Assembly (NCBI RefSeq): GCF_019511605.1
Contig: NZ_JAEUAV010000017.1
Span: forward strand, 1-64,000
DNA length: 64,000 bases
DNA from: Paraburkholderia phenoliruptrix
Lineage (GTDB): Bacteria > Pseudomonadota > Gammaproteobacteria > Burkholderiales > Burkholderiaceae
Direction: 5' to 3'
Positions within the stretch are counted from its first letter, which is position 1, and each line of letters starts with the position of its first letter. Below, one piece after another: positions 1-9,800 of the stretch. Below the pieces are notes generated by a model. The model was not told the origin of the DNA. It saw only the letters and a program-made list of their open reading frames with translations, and searched no databases. A program made the translations under genes and the position numbers.

Positions 1-1
1 T

Positions 2-166
2 GCGGGTTCTGCGGCGCGTGGCGCGCGTGATGAGGTTGCGGGTGCGGCTACGCACGCGAGCGCACCTGCGGCCGTTCGGGTGTCGGGGATGAAGCGGTTA
101 GCTGGGAAACTTGACCCACTGCCCGTCGCGGCTGCCGGCGTGGATGATGGGTGGGATAAGTTTTGA
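2..166 (+). CDS. 3' end of an unidentified coding region (partial)
   Basis: An open frame enters from the left edge and ends at a TGA at 164-166. It encodes 54 residues, Ala/Gly/Arg-rich at first and then ending in LPVAAAGVDDGWDKF. I do not recognise the family. The strong hairpin terminator about 50 bases further on supports a real gene end on this strand. Without the N-terminal part no function can be given, and a chance open frame in GC-rich DNA is possible. Confidence 0.4.
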   Translation, partial: AGSAARGARDEVAGAATHASAPAAVRVSGMKRLAGKLDPLPVAAAGVDDGWDKF

Positions 167-213
167 TTTTTTTGCCGCGGTGAATGGGGCGCGGAGATTT
201 TTTCAAAGAAAAA

Positions 214-239
214 CCCCGGCAGTGGTCAAGCTGCCGGGG
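214..239 (+). terminator. Rho-independent terminator
   Basis: A 9-bp perfect stem (CCCCGGCAG / CTGCCGGGG) with an 8-base loop is followed by ATTTTT and preceded by an A-rich run, so it could act on both strands. It probably ends transcription of the partial gene to its left. Confidence 0.75.
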
Positions 240-287
240 ATTTTTCGAAGCTGATGTGCTGCCTTTGGATCCGATTGGTGGAGACGA

Positions 288-317
288 GGGGCCTGTCAGG
301 AATTTTGTGTTTAAGGC
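288..317 (+). repeat. Left terminal inverted repeat of the IS256-family element
   Basis: It reads GGGGCCTGTCAGGAATTTTG and continues GTTTAAGGC-like to position 317. It pairs with the reverse complement of 1323-1352 with a few mismatches. Confidence 0.75.
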
Positions 318-333
318 ATAACATGCTCCCGAG

Positions 334-1311
334 GTGCCGCGTGACCGCGACGGCAGCTTCGAACCGATCCTGATTCCCAAGCACGAACGGCGCTTCACGG
401 GCTTCGACGACAAGATCGTCGCCATGTATGCCCGAGGCATGACCGTACGTGAGATCCAGGGCTTCCTGCTGGAACAGTACGGCACCGATGTCTCGCCCGA
501 CTTCATCAGCTCGGTCACCGACGAGGTCATGGCCGAAGTGACCGCATGGCAGGCCCGGCCGCTCGAGCCGATGTATCCGGTGGTGTTTTTCGACGCACTG
601 CGGGTCAAGATTCGCGAAGACGCCGTCGTGCGCAACAAGGCGGTGTACCTGGCGCTGGGCGTGCTGCCCGACGGCACGCGCGAGATCCTGGGCCTGTGGA
701 TCGAGAATACCGAGGGGGCCAAATTCTGGATGAAGGTATTCAACGATCTGAAGACGCGCGGTGTTCACGACATCCTGATCGCCGTCACCGACGGTCTGAA
801 GGGCATGCCCGAAGCCTTGGCGGCGGCGTTTCCGGCCACCACACTGCAAACCTGTATCGTCCATCTGATCCGCAACAGCCTCGATTACGCCAGTTGGAAA
901 GACCGCCGGGGGTTGGCTGCCGCGATCAAACCGATCTATGCCGCGCCCAGCGCGGAAGCGGCCCAGGCCGAACTCGATGCGTTTGCTGATGGGCCGTGGG
1001 GCCAGAAATTCCCGACCGTCAGCAGCGCGTGGCGCAACGCCTGGGATCGCGTAATCCCGTTCTTTGCGTTTCCGCCGGGTGTGCGCAAGATCATCTACAC
1101 GACGAACGCGATTGAAAATATCAACTCGCAGTTGCGCAAGATCATCAAGACCCGTGGTCACTTCCCGAGCGACGAGGCCGCCACCAAACTCATCTGGCTG
1201 GCCTTGCGCAACATCACCGCGAATTGGGGAAGTGCCGCGCACGACTGGAAGACGGCCATGAACCAGTTCGCTATCCTTTACGCAGATCGATTCGTTCGGC
1301 CCTCCGTGTAA
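334..1311 (+). pseudogene. IS256-family (mutator type) transposase, N-terminally deleted
   Basis: The frame encodes 325 residues from a GTG at 334 and matches the catalytic part of IS256-family transposases, which are normally about 400-420 aa. It begins at PRDRDGSFEP, a block that normally lies some 95 residues into the protein, so the N-terminal DNA-binding region is gone. The DDE residues can still be seen: Asp87 in FFDALR, Asp153 in AVTDGLKG and Glu261 in TTNAIENIN. An in-frame TAA at 319-321 closes the frame upstream, so no longer start is possible. The protein, if made, would probably not bind its own ends. Confidence 0.8.
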
Positions 1312-1322
1312 TTACTCAACCT

Positions 1323-1352
1323 GCCTTGAACACGGAAATCCTGACACCCCCC
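1323..1352 (-). repeat. Right terminal inverted repeat of the IS256-family element
   Basis: Its reverse complement begins GGGGGGTGTCAGGATTTCCG and ends GTTCAAGGC, matching the left end at 288-317. Confidence 0.75.
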
Positions 1353-2064
1353 TGTCCAATCCAGTCGAGCTAATTCGGAAACCGCAGCCGAACAACGCGA
1401 GGACCGCCGCATTGCCCTCATCGAACCATCAGCAGAAGTTGCAGACGCAGATGATCCCGGGTCAGAGCGCGGTGCGCCGGACAGCGAGCTCGAGCGGGTT
1501 GTAACGGCCAGCAACTCTGCACTTCTGCCTCCCATCATCTGGCTGGCCGTCGAAACGGGCATGCGCCGGGGAGAGATCGTGTCGCTGCAATGGAAGCATG
1601 TTGATCTCAAACGCCGGGTCGCGCACTTGCCAGCCACGAAAAACGGAGCGGCACGCGACGTGCCATTATCCCCCCGAGCCATTGCGGTCCTTCAAGCTCT
1701 GCAAGGCAGTTGCGATGCAGCAGCAAAGCATGCCCCCAAAGTTGCCCCCATAAGTGATGGTGTAGGCGACGATAAGCGGAGAGTGTTCGAAATTCGCAGC
1801 GACGCCGTGACGAGAGCTTTCGAGCGTGCCGTAGCGCGTGCGCGTAAGAGCTACCTCGAAGAATGTCGGGAACTCAGCCGACGACCCGACGGGAAATTTC
1901 TTACAGACCTCCGCTTTCATGACCTCAGGCATGAAGCTACGTCTCGTCTGGCATCGATCTTTCCGCTGCACGAACTGACGAAGATTACCGGTCACAAAGA
2001 TCCACGCATGTTGATGCGGTATTAGCACCCCCGCGCTGAAGATTTGGCGAAGAAGCTTCGATGA
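1353..2064 (+). pseudogene. Tyrosine recombinase (phage/island integrase), C-terminal remnant
   Basis: The catalytic half of an XerC/D-type integrase is readable. The Arg I region TGMRRGEIVSLQW, the box HDLRHEATSR, the TGHKDP motif and RY with the catalytic Tyr follow in order in the frame ending at 2025. The N-terminal half is absent because the IS256-family element abuts it. Two further lesions are visible. The first residues NPVELIRKP lie in another frame (from 1358), so a frameshift separates them from the rest. A TAG at 2023-2025 directly follows the Tyr codon; reading through it gives HPRAEDLAKKLR and a normal TGA stop at 2062. This is probably the dead integrase of the island. Confidence 0.8.
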
Positions 2065-2221
2065 GACCGAAGTCCGCATATGGAACGCGTTGCTGGCATC
2101 GGCACACGGCGTCCCGGCGCGGCAGCGGCAGAAACGACGTCCAAAGTCTTGCGCATGGGGTCTTCGGTCATCAGTGTCTGCTGCCGATTGGGTGTCCTGC
2201 GTCATCAAGCATGGCGTCAAT

Positions 2222-4354
2222 CTAGGCGGCAGGTGTCTTGAAGATGTCCACCTTGGTCTCCAAGCACCGCCGTAAGCTGATGTCATTGGCGCCCACGCCG
2301 AACCAGCTGTCGGGCTTCTGGAAGAAGTCTAGGCCGCGCCCAATCTTGATAGTCCAACCGTTGTCGATGCGGATCTCCCGGTCGTGCAGGTTCTCGTTCA
2401 CCTTCACGTCCAGCGCCACGTCCAGTTCCAGCAAGCTTTGCTTGAGCTCGTCTAGGCGCGATGCCAGCTCCTGCACGTTGGTCGTATCGTCGTAGCTGGT
2501 GATCAGCAGGATGTTGCGGACGGAGGGGACCTTGATCACGGCTTCGCAGAAACGGACGAAGTTCTGCACCTGGTGCGTGGCGCGGATATACGGATCTTCG
2601 ATGATTACCGACCGAGCGCCGCGCAGATACGCCAGCACGATGGACTCGTAGCTGTGGCCAGTGTCACCGTAGTGGATGGTGAAGTGCTGCTCGGTCGGCT
2701 CAGGCTCGCTTGACGTAACAATCGCCTGCGGAGTTGCAGAGGCCAGCGCGGTAGCTTCCGGCTCAACCACGGTAGCGACGGCCGATGGGGCCGCCGATGA
2801 CGGCGCTGGCGCAGTTTGCTCCATCGGGACCAATGGAGGCACAGGCGTGCCGCCATGGATGCTGCGGCGGCTGGGCTCCAGCGTGGCCGTGGCGTTACGT
2901 GACTCGGGGCAGAACACCACAACCTCCCGTCCGGTGGCGCTGATGTACGACAGATTGATGCGCGCGTACTCGTCGTCCGTCTTGCGCTTGTTCATCTGCT
3001 CCTTCACGCGGCGCCGGCCTTCAACAGCGTAGGCCACGTATTCTTCGAACTCGGCGTCGGTCGGGCTGCCGTCGGGGTGCAGGATCTTCAGGAACGCACA
3101 GACGGTCTTCTTGATGCCCTTCTCGTCGCGCCCCTCCACCTCGCGACCCAGCTTAATGCGCTTGCTGACCTCTTCGTAGCGGTTGGTCTGCTTAAGTTGA
3201 TGGTGGAAGGCTTCGGCCAAGTAGTCTGTGATGAAGCCGTAGCGGCTGGTCAAGAATTCGCTACTGTTCTTGGGCATCTCCCAGCCCGGCAGGTAACAGG
3301 CAAAGCGGTCCTGCACCGCCAGGTCGAATTCCTTGGGCAGCGGCTGGAACAGGTCGTACACCTCGGAGTGCACGATCTGGTCCACCGATAAGTCTAAGTT
3401 GCCCACGAAGGCCATGGACGCATCTGCGATCACTTCCACGCCGCGCGAGAAGCGCCCGTTGGCCATGAAGTCCTTCATGATCTGGATCGTGTCCGGGTCC
3501 TTCACCTTTAGGCCACCCACCTCGTCGAAGGCGACGGTGTCCCAGAACCCCACCAGGCCGATCTTGTGGCGCTGGCTGTTGTAGAACAAGACGGCCTTGG
3601 TGGCTTGGCCACCGCTGATCAGCGTGGAGTAAGGCGAGAACTCGCTAAAGAAGTACGACTTGCCCGTGCCGCGTGGACCCAACTCGATGAAGTTGTAGTT
3701 GGCCTCAATCAGCGGCGCCAGGCGAGCGATGTAGTGGAACTTGACCCGGGCTGACAACTTGCTGGGCTCCAGGCCTACCGAGCGCAGGATCACGTCCATC
3801 CACTCGTCGCGGGTGAAGCCGGCGCGGCCTTCGCAATAGCGACCAAAGTCAAAGCGACTGAGCTGGATAGGCCGCAGGTCTTCCACGTAGAAGGTGTACT
3901 TGTCGTCTTCCACCTCGTTGAAGGCCACGGTCACTTCCGCCCACAAGCCGCCTTGCAGCAGGCGGTCGTTGTCGCGATAGTACTTTTCGCTGATGGCCAC
4001 GCGGCGCGAATCGAAATTCTCCAGCGCAGCCCAGTGCCGGCGGTCCTTCTCCACGTAGTTGACGTGCACCTTGTCGATGAACCGATGCCTGCCCTTGGTG
4101 GCCACGCGCGACTGGGCAGCGTTGGCGTCGTTGGGCCGTACGTAGTTCTCGTTCAACGTGTCCAGCACGGCTTCCATGCCGGCCTGGATCTCTGCCGGAT
4201 CATCGCTGGCGCAGTAGCGGGCCAGCAAGAACTCCAGCACGAAGGTGGGCACGTTCGTGCCCTTCTTGATGCGGTGAAGCAGGTCCTTGCGCACCACCTT
4301 GCCGTCGAAGGCGGTGGCCAGCTTGCGGTCCAAGTCGTCTGGGCTGTATTCCAT
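2222..4354 (-). CDS. brxL: BrxL-type AAA+ protein of BREX, fused to a MIT_C (MITD1-like) domain
   Basis: 710 residues, last gene of the BREX operon, starting 3 bases after the pglZ stop. BrxL is a ring-forming AAA+ protein needed for phage defence. Visible are an N-terminal region (about 1-200), Walker A GPRGTGKS at 226-233, Walker B VAFDEVGG at 274-281, a sensor-like FVGN at 316-319 and conserved arginines near 350. After about residue 485 comes a Pro/Ala-rich linker to about 552. The C-terminal 155 residues resemble the phospholipase-D-like domain of human MITD1 as I remember it (HDREIRIDNGW at 657-667, IKIGRGLDFF at 669-678, ETKVDIF at 699-705). I see no Lon-like protease domain, unlike E. 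coli-type BrxL of similar length. The AAA+ part is secure; the role of the tail is unknown. Confidence 0.88.
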   Translation of the reverse strand: MEYSPDDLDRKLATAFDGKVVRKDLLHRIKKGTNVPTFVLEFLLARYCASDDPAEIQAGMEAVLDTLNENYVRPNDANAAQSRVATKGRHRFIDKVHVNYVEKDRRHWAALENFDSRRVAISEKYYRDNDRLLQGGLWAEVTVAFNEVEDDKYTFYVEDLRPIQLSRFDFGRYCEGRAGFTRDEWMDVILRSVGLEPSKLSARVKFHYIARLAPLIEANYNFIELGPRGTGKSYFFSEFSPYSTLISGGQATKAVLFYNSQRHKIGLVGFWDTVAFDEVGGLKVKDPDTIQIMKDFMANGRFSRGVEVIADASMAFVGNLDLSVDQIVHSEVYDLFQPLPKEFDLAVQDRFACYLPGWEMPKNSSEFLTSRYGFITDYLAEAFHHQLKQTNRYEEVSKRIKLGREVEGRDEKGIKKTVCAFLKILHPDGSPTDAEFEEYVAYAVEGRRRVKEQMNKRKTDDEYARINLSYISATGREVVVFCPESRNATATLEPSRRSIHGGTPVPPLVPMEQTAPAPSSAAPSAVATVVEPEATALASATPQAIVTSSEPEPTEQHFTIHYGDTGHSYESIVLAYLRGARSVIIEDPYIRATHQVQNFVRFCEAVIKVPSVRNILLITSYDDTTNVQELASRLDELKQSLLELDVALDVKVNENLHDREIRIDNGWTIKIGRGLDFFQKPDSWFGVGANDISLRRCLETKVDIFKTPAA

Positions 4355-4357
4355 GGC

Positions 4358-6880
4358 TTACACCGTATAGTCGGTCGCCAGGTCGAGCTGGCTTAAGATC
4401 TCATTGGTCTTGGGGTCGAGCGCCTTCACCTTGAACTTGCCCTCGAATTCGAGCTGCATTCTCAAAGTCACTTGTACCTTCTCGCCCGCGTGCAGTGTGA
4501 GCGTACCGCTTGCCGCGTTGACGGCGCCACCTGCGCGCGCCTCACCCACCACATTGCCTTTGGCATCCTGTGCTTCCAGCAGGATCTCGACCGCGCTGTC
4601 GGCCGAGAACATGTCGGCGCCGTCCGCGGCCACGTCGATTACCGGCACGCGGGTCGTGACTTTTGTTGCGCCGTTCTTGTAGGCCAGCGAGACCACCGCA
4701 CGGGTCAGCGCTGGCTGAGCCTGCACCTTCAGCTGCAGCGTCAACACCGGGACGACGGACTCCTGCAACGAGGCGCCGCCGTGGAAGTACTGCAGGCCCG
4801 CTCGGTAGGCGGCCAGCGTCAGTGGCCCGGCCACCTTGGCAAAGTCACCGCGCACGCCCAGCCGGTCAGCCGGCATCAGGTAGTGCGTGTTGCCCGCAAC
4901 GCCATCGCCCAGCGCGCAACGATCGTGCTCGATCAGCCAACTGCCCTCGGGCTTGCCGCACACATCGCCCGCGCCGGCATGGGTGTTTATGAAGAAGCCG
5001 TGGTCGCTGGCGATCACCACATCTTGGAAGCCCGCCTCGGCGAGGCGGTGAATGGCCATGCGGATGCGGCGCAACGCGTTGGTGATTTCAGCGGGCGCGG
5101 TGTCGGGGTTGTTCTCGAAGTGGCTGTCGATTTCCACCGCGCGCAGCACCAGCAGGTCGGCATCTGCAGGCACCTCCAAACGGCCTCGCACATACTCCTC
5201 CAGGCGGCCCTCGGCGAAGCGCTGCCCGTAGCGCTTGCGCAGCAGGTCCATGCGCTGGGCCACGTTCGCCACCGGCTGATCGCCCAGCATGGGCGTCAGC
5301 CCGGCGGAGTCTCGGCGCAGGCTCAGCTGCTGGCCCGCACCCGGCAGCAAGGCCGCCATGCCCACCGGCGTGATGGTGGGCAGCGGCGCCAAGGCTGCTT
5401 GCAGTGCCACCACCCCGTCATCAGCCAGTTGCTGTTCCAGCGCCACGCCCAGCTCGTAGCGCAGTGCGTCGATCATCAGATAGGCCACTTTGTGGCCATG
5501 CTGTTGCAGCTTGAGCGCGACGAATCGGTCGAACACGTCGGCATTGGCCAGTTGGCCTACCAGTGGCCAGCCACCCGCCTGTAGATGGCGGGTGAAGGCC
5601 TGCTGAGTTTTCTCGGCCAAGCGGCCGTAGGCACGGCGCGCTTGCTGGCGCACCGGCTTCATCGCGTCTTGGATATCTTGCCATTCGAAGTCACCCAAGG
5701 CCTGCTCAAACTCGCGGTGCAGCCGATCTGCTTCGCGCAAGGAGCCGGTGTAGAACGCCAGCAAACGGGCCATGTCCTGATCGTGCTGGGGCAGCTGCTC
5801 TTCCAGCTCTTCACAACGAAGGCCCAGTTCTAGGGCAGCACGCAGCAGGTCCCACTTCAGGCGGCTCTCTCCACGCGCAGCCCACACCGAGCGACGCTGG
5901 TGGTCTAAGACGCTGCGCACTCCATCCACTTCATCCCGCAGCAAGGCCGCGATGCCACGCTCCAGCGCGCTCCGCTCCTCGAACGGGAAGGTCTCGCGTG
6001 GCCCCAAGTCTTGAATCGCGGCGCAGTGCTGGGCCAAGCCCAACTCCTGCTCCAGTTTCTGAGCACGGTCAATATAGACAGGTTGCGTCCGGTGGTCGTT
6101 GCGCAGGTCATCACACAGCGCAAAGATCACAGGCCGGCCGGCTTCGGGTGCCTTCGGCAAGTCGGCGAGACTGTGCGGCAACGGGCAAGGCAGGTCAAAG
6201 GCAAACTCGCTGAACAGCACGTAGCGCCACAGCTCTTCGGCGATGGACGACCAGGCCCGGCCCCGGGTCCGCAAAGTGAGGGTCAAGCTGCTCTTCAGCA
6301 GTTCACGCGCCTCGTTCACCCAAGTGTCGCTAGCCTTCAAGGCTTGTTCTTGCGCGGGGCTGGGCGCCATCAGCGCCAGCAAGATGTCGCGGCTGGACTC
6401 CGCCCCCAGCAGGGCACGCAAGGTGGGCCAACCTACCCCGCCGCCCAAGGCGTCGATCACCGCGAATGGCGGGTTCGGGTCGGCGTCGAACACCTTGCGC
6501 AGTTCCAGTATCTGGTCAGGCTTGGCGTTGAAGCACAGGCTCTCAAAGCGGTCGCCGTCACCATCGGGGAACACGCGGCCGCTGGCGGCGACGGCGCTGA
6601 ACGGGTCCCTTTGCTTGGCCTCGTCGTCCACGGGGGCTGAGGCCGGCACATACACCAGCAATTGCTCGATCGCCCCTTGGCCTAGGTCCACCAAGGCTTG
6701 TGCGGCCTGCTCACGGCTGGTGATGCTGCTGGTGCCGGCATCCACCACGCGGCAATGCTCGCTTTCCATGCTGGTGCAGGTGCCGTGGTAGCGGCGTTCA
6801 GGGTCATAGACCACCAACACGCCCTTGTCGGCCATGCGGGGCGCCAGGATCTCCTGCTGGATGAAGGTTTCGATGCGCAT
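4358..6880 (-). CDS. pglZ: BREX type 1 alkaline-phosphatase-superfamily protein PglZ
   Basis: 840 residues from the ATG at 6880. The frame stays open up to 7006, but that stretch lies inside the 3' end of pglX, and the family N-terminus MRIETFIQQEILAPRM begins at 6880, 17 bases after the pglX stop. PglZ is a hallmark BREX component. Its alkaline-phosphatase-like domain starts near residue 460 (LMIDALRYELG, with DALRYE at 471-476) and includes ASDHGFF with SDHGF at 625-629, both consistent with metal-binding positions of the superfamily. The C-terminal 150 residues are beta-rich and end in DLATDYTV. The protein lies between pglX and brxL, as expected for type 1. I see no frameshift or missing motif. 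Confidence 0.92.
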   Translation of the reverse strand: MRIETFIQQEILAPRMADKGVLVVYDPERRYHGTCTSMESEHCRVVDAGTSSITSREQAAQALVDLGQGAIEQLLVYVPASAPVDDEAKQRDPFSAVAASGRVFPDGDGDRFESLCFNAKPDQILELRKVFDADPNPPFAVIDALGGGVGWPTLRALLGAESSRDILLALMAPSPAQEQALKASDTWVNEARELLKSSLTLTLRTRGRAWSSIAEELWRYVLFSEFAFDLPCPLPHSLADLPKAPEAGRPVIFALCDDLRNDHRTQPVYIDRAQKLEQELGLAQHCAAIQDLGPRETFPFEERSALERGIAALLRDEVDGVRSVLDHQRRSVWAARGESRLKWDLLRAALELGLRCEELEEQLPQHDQDMARLLAFYTGSLREADRLHREFEQALGDFEWQDIQDAMKPVRQQARRAYGRLAEKTQQAFTRHLQAGGWPLVGQLANADVFDRFVALKLQQHGHKVAYLMIDALRYELGVALEQQLADDGVVALQAALAPLPTITPVGMAALLPGAGQQLSLRRDSAGLTPMLGDQPVANVAQRMDLLRKRYGQRFAEGRLEEYVRGRLEVPADADLLVLRAVEIDSHFENNPDTAPAEITNALRRIRMAIHRLAEAGFQDVVIASDHGFFINTHAGAGDVCGKPEGSWLIEHDRCALGDGVAGNTHYLMPADRLGVRGDFAKVAGPLTLAAYRAGLQYFHGGASLQESVVPVLTLQLKVQAQPALTRAVVSLAYKNGATKVTTRVPVIDVAADGADMFSADSAVEILLEAQDAKGNVVGEARAGGAVNAASGTLTLHAGEKVQVTLRMQLEFEGKFKVKALDPKTNEILSQLDLATDYTV

Positions 6881-6897
6881 CTTTCGTAGTCCCTGGG

Positions 6898-9800
6898 TCA
6901 GGTGTCGGCCTTCTTGCGGCCACGGGTCTTCTTGGGCGCCGCTTCCGGCTCGACGTACAACTCTTCCAGCCCGTGGGCGATGGCGAGGCTCTTGTCCGTC
7001 TTGCACTTCTCGCGCACGCGGTCAGGCCAATAGGCCATCGCGAGGTGCGCCCAGTCGTAGTCGCCCTTCTGCAGCTTGGCCCAAGTGTCTTTGAGCACCT
7101 TTTGCCACGGCTTGAAATGGAACAGCGGCCACAATGGTGCCGCGCTGATCTGCACGCCGTCGTCATGATTGGGCTTGTAGGTGGGCGCGAGCTTGAGCAG
7201 GGTGTCGCGCAGCTCGAACAACTCCAGCTCGAAGGTTTGCAAGGTCTCCAACTGCTTTTCGTCGTCACGCGTGCGGACAGAACCCTTGTTGCGCAGCGCC
7301 GCTACGTCCGCGCCGACCTGTTTGAGCTTGGGCTCAACGAAGTCGTTAATGGCAGTATAAAGCGTCTGGCTGGTGACTCTGGGGTAATAGAACCATAACG
7401 TGTAGGTGCCGGAAGTGGTGGACAATGGCCAGTAGATTGGTGCTTTTCGATTGCTCTTTGTGTATCGCTTGAGGTGGTCGGCAAAGAATCCGCTCGAACG
7501 ACGGAAATAGTCGCGAAGGGATTTTGTACCTAACTGCGCAGATGAACCCTCTTCGATCGCATCAGCGCGATCCCTCCAAATCACACGAAGGGCATTTCTC
7601 ACCTGCTCGACAATATCCCCAGGATGACCTTCGTCTTCGACGAGTACTCCCGACCACGGAATAACCAGCGGATAACCGACCGGTAGTTCATGTTCAAGCG
7701 CCGGCAGTCCTATTTCGTTTTGCAGCATTCCTGGTGGGCATACTGGTAACGGCGCAAACGGATCAGCTAACGGCTCCGGCTGACGCTCGCCCGTCGCAAA
7801 ACGAATATCCCAACGCCCGAAAGCACAGCCCAACAAGTAAGAATTGTGTGCTTCTTCTGTGGCGTAAGCCGACGTATCCAGAACAAAATCAGAATCTTCG
7901 TCAGAGGATTCCCCTTCGTCATTCCCGATGACAGCTCCGTGCTGATGAACAATAGCTTCGATTAAATCGCGCTCGACGGCCCCAGCCTGCTTTGGCGTAA
8001 AGCCATAGGCATCCGCAACGAAGCGTTCACCTTTTTCACCGATGAGGCTATGTCGATCGAAAGCAAGTGCAGTGCCACTGCCTGAATAGTCACAAATCTT
8101 GGCGGGCAATACGAACTCGTGGAATGGTTCGAAGTTTTGATAGGCCTGACGTCGCTTTTCAACCTCACCGGTGATTAGATTCGTAAAATATTCTTTTGAC
8201 TCATCGGTCAACGGCGGCCAAGGCAGCATCTTGACGTTCTCTACCAAGAAGTTAGGACGCTGCCAAAATTCCGCATAGAAACGCATGAATGCCGAGGCGA
8301 GGCGCGACGCGCACACTCCCAATGCCTCGGCTTCGCGTCCAGGGTCAGGGAATGCCATATAGCGGCTGACCGAAGGAATGCAATTGCTGGGAATAACGTA
8401 GGGGTAGAAACGGACTGCGCGGCGCGTCCAGCTGAAGCCGGGGCGATAATAGAATCCGATGTTCTGCGGACGCGAACGCAATTTCCCTTTACCGTCAGTA
8501 AAGTTGCGCAGCTCGAGGCCTCTATCATGCCAATTGATTTTCAGAGTAATTGGCGAATACCAAGGCTGCGAAGCACCGGCCTTTACATGAAATGCCCAGC
8601 GAGGAGTGCCTTCAGCACGCCTCCGAAAATATGCCTGCACGACCGGATCATCAAAGCTGCAAAACGCCTCTTCATTTGTAGGGTAGTAACAGAACTGGGT
8701 ATCTTTCGGCGCAACCTCCCATACGGCGCGAACAAATCTCGGATCATCACCTGTAGCTAGCCCTTGACGCACGTTCCCAACGCTTGGCTCGAAGCGCTCT
8801 TCGGAGTCAAACTGCTTGATCGTCTCGGCATCCACCCAATACACAAAAGGGGAATCCGGCAACAGATCGAAGGTCTTTCTTTCCGCCTTAAATAATCTCG
8901 TGTCTGCGAGCCCTTTGCGATGATTTTCCACACATCCATTCAAGGCCAGATAGCGATCGTCGTCAGCGATTGCACGAATGACCTTTGTTGCTGGGAGCGC
9001 GGCGCCACGCTCCAGTACATACGCTGCAGCCTCGACCATGGCGTCATCCATTACGCCCTGTCCTAGATCGGCAATCACGTCGACACCAGAATGACCCAGT
9101 ACAACTTTTTCGCGCCACTCGGTAAAACTCGTCAAGAAGAAGCAGGTTCGTGAGGTAATGGCCCCAAGTCGACCGCCGCGCCGAAGCAAACCCAATCCAC
9201 GATCGACAAAAATGCCAAGGAGGTCGTTTCGCGAATCAGGGTAGTATTCAGTCAGATACTCTTTCGTACCCAGAGAAAGCGCGCCAAAGGGTGGGTTCAT
9301 TACCACCACATCGAAAACCTCTCGGCACAAATCAATGAGACGCAACCCCTGTAGTGCATCCTGCGCAAACAGTCGCCCTTGGTAGGTGGATTTTGCTGCG
9401 CGGGCAAAATCCGTGAGTGCCTCATGTAGGCGTGCCTCGGCCTGTTGCCAGCTCTCTTGCTCCTGCTGCGCAAACAAGTCTGCACCGGTCCCTAGATAAA
9501 CCTTGCGGATTAACTGCGGCAACTCCCTCTCGACCTGCTGCAGCACGCCGAGCTCTGGCAGGCCCCTGAGCAAATGCAGGGTCTTCTCGAACAGTTCGGC
9601 ATCGCGCGGCTCAAGGTTTGCCGCGATCTGCTGGCGCAACTCCCACTCTGCCGGCGGCGCAATGGCTGCGACCACGTGGCCCCGCCCGATCTGTGGGCGG
9701 TCTTTAACTTTGACGCCCTCGTCGTGCCAAACGCGCTGCGCCCGCAGCCACAGCGCCAGCGAGGCAATTTGGGCAGCGCGCGGGTCGATGTCCACGCCGT

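Larger units (their letters stand above)
288..1352 (+). mobile_element. IS256-family insertion sequence with an internal deletion
   Basis: Both terminal inverted repeats are present: left 288-317, and right 1323-1352 as its reverse complement. They are clearly homologous over 30 bases, with shared cores TGTCAGGA and TGTT-AAGGC. Between them lies an IS256/mutator transposase frame lacking its N-terminal part. The element is only 1,065 bp because the 5' third of the gene is missing while the left end survives, so this is an internal deletion and not an end truncation. No obvious 8-9-bp target duplication flanks it. It interrupts the integrase remnant that starts at 1353. Confidence 0.8.

Noticed and set aside
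226..1242. 338-codon frame opposite the IS256 transposase
   Set aside because: Antisense shadow of a well-recognised transposase; no family pattern and no ribosome-binding site.
4472..5584. 370-codon plus-strand frame inside pglZ
   Set aside because: Antisense shadow with Gln/His/Arg bias typical of reverse-strand frames in GC-rich genes; pglZ motifs are clear on the other strand.
6881..7006. Longer N-terminus for PglZ (start at 7006)
   Set aside because: The extra 42 residues lie inside the 3' end of pglX, are Arg/Pro-rich shadow sequence, and the family N-terminus MRIETF starts at 6880.
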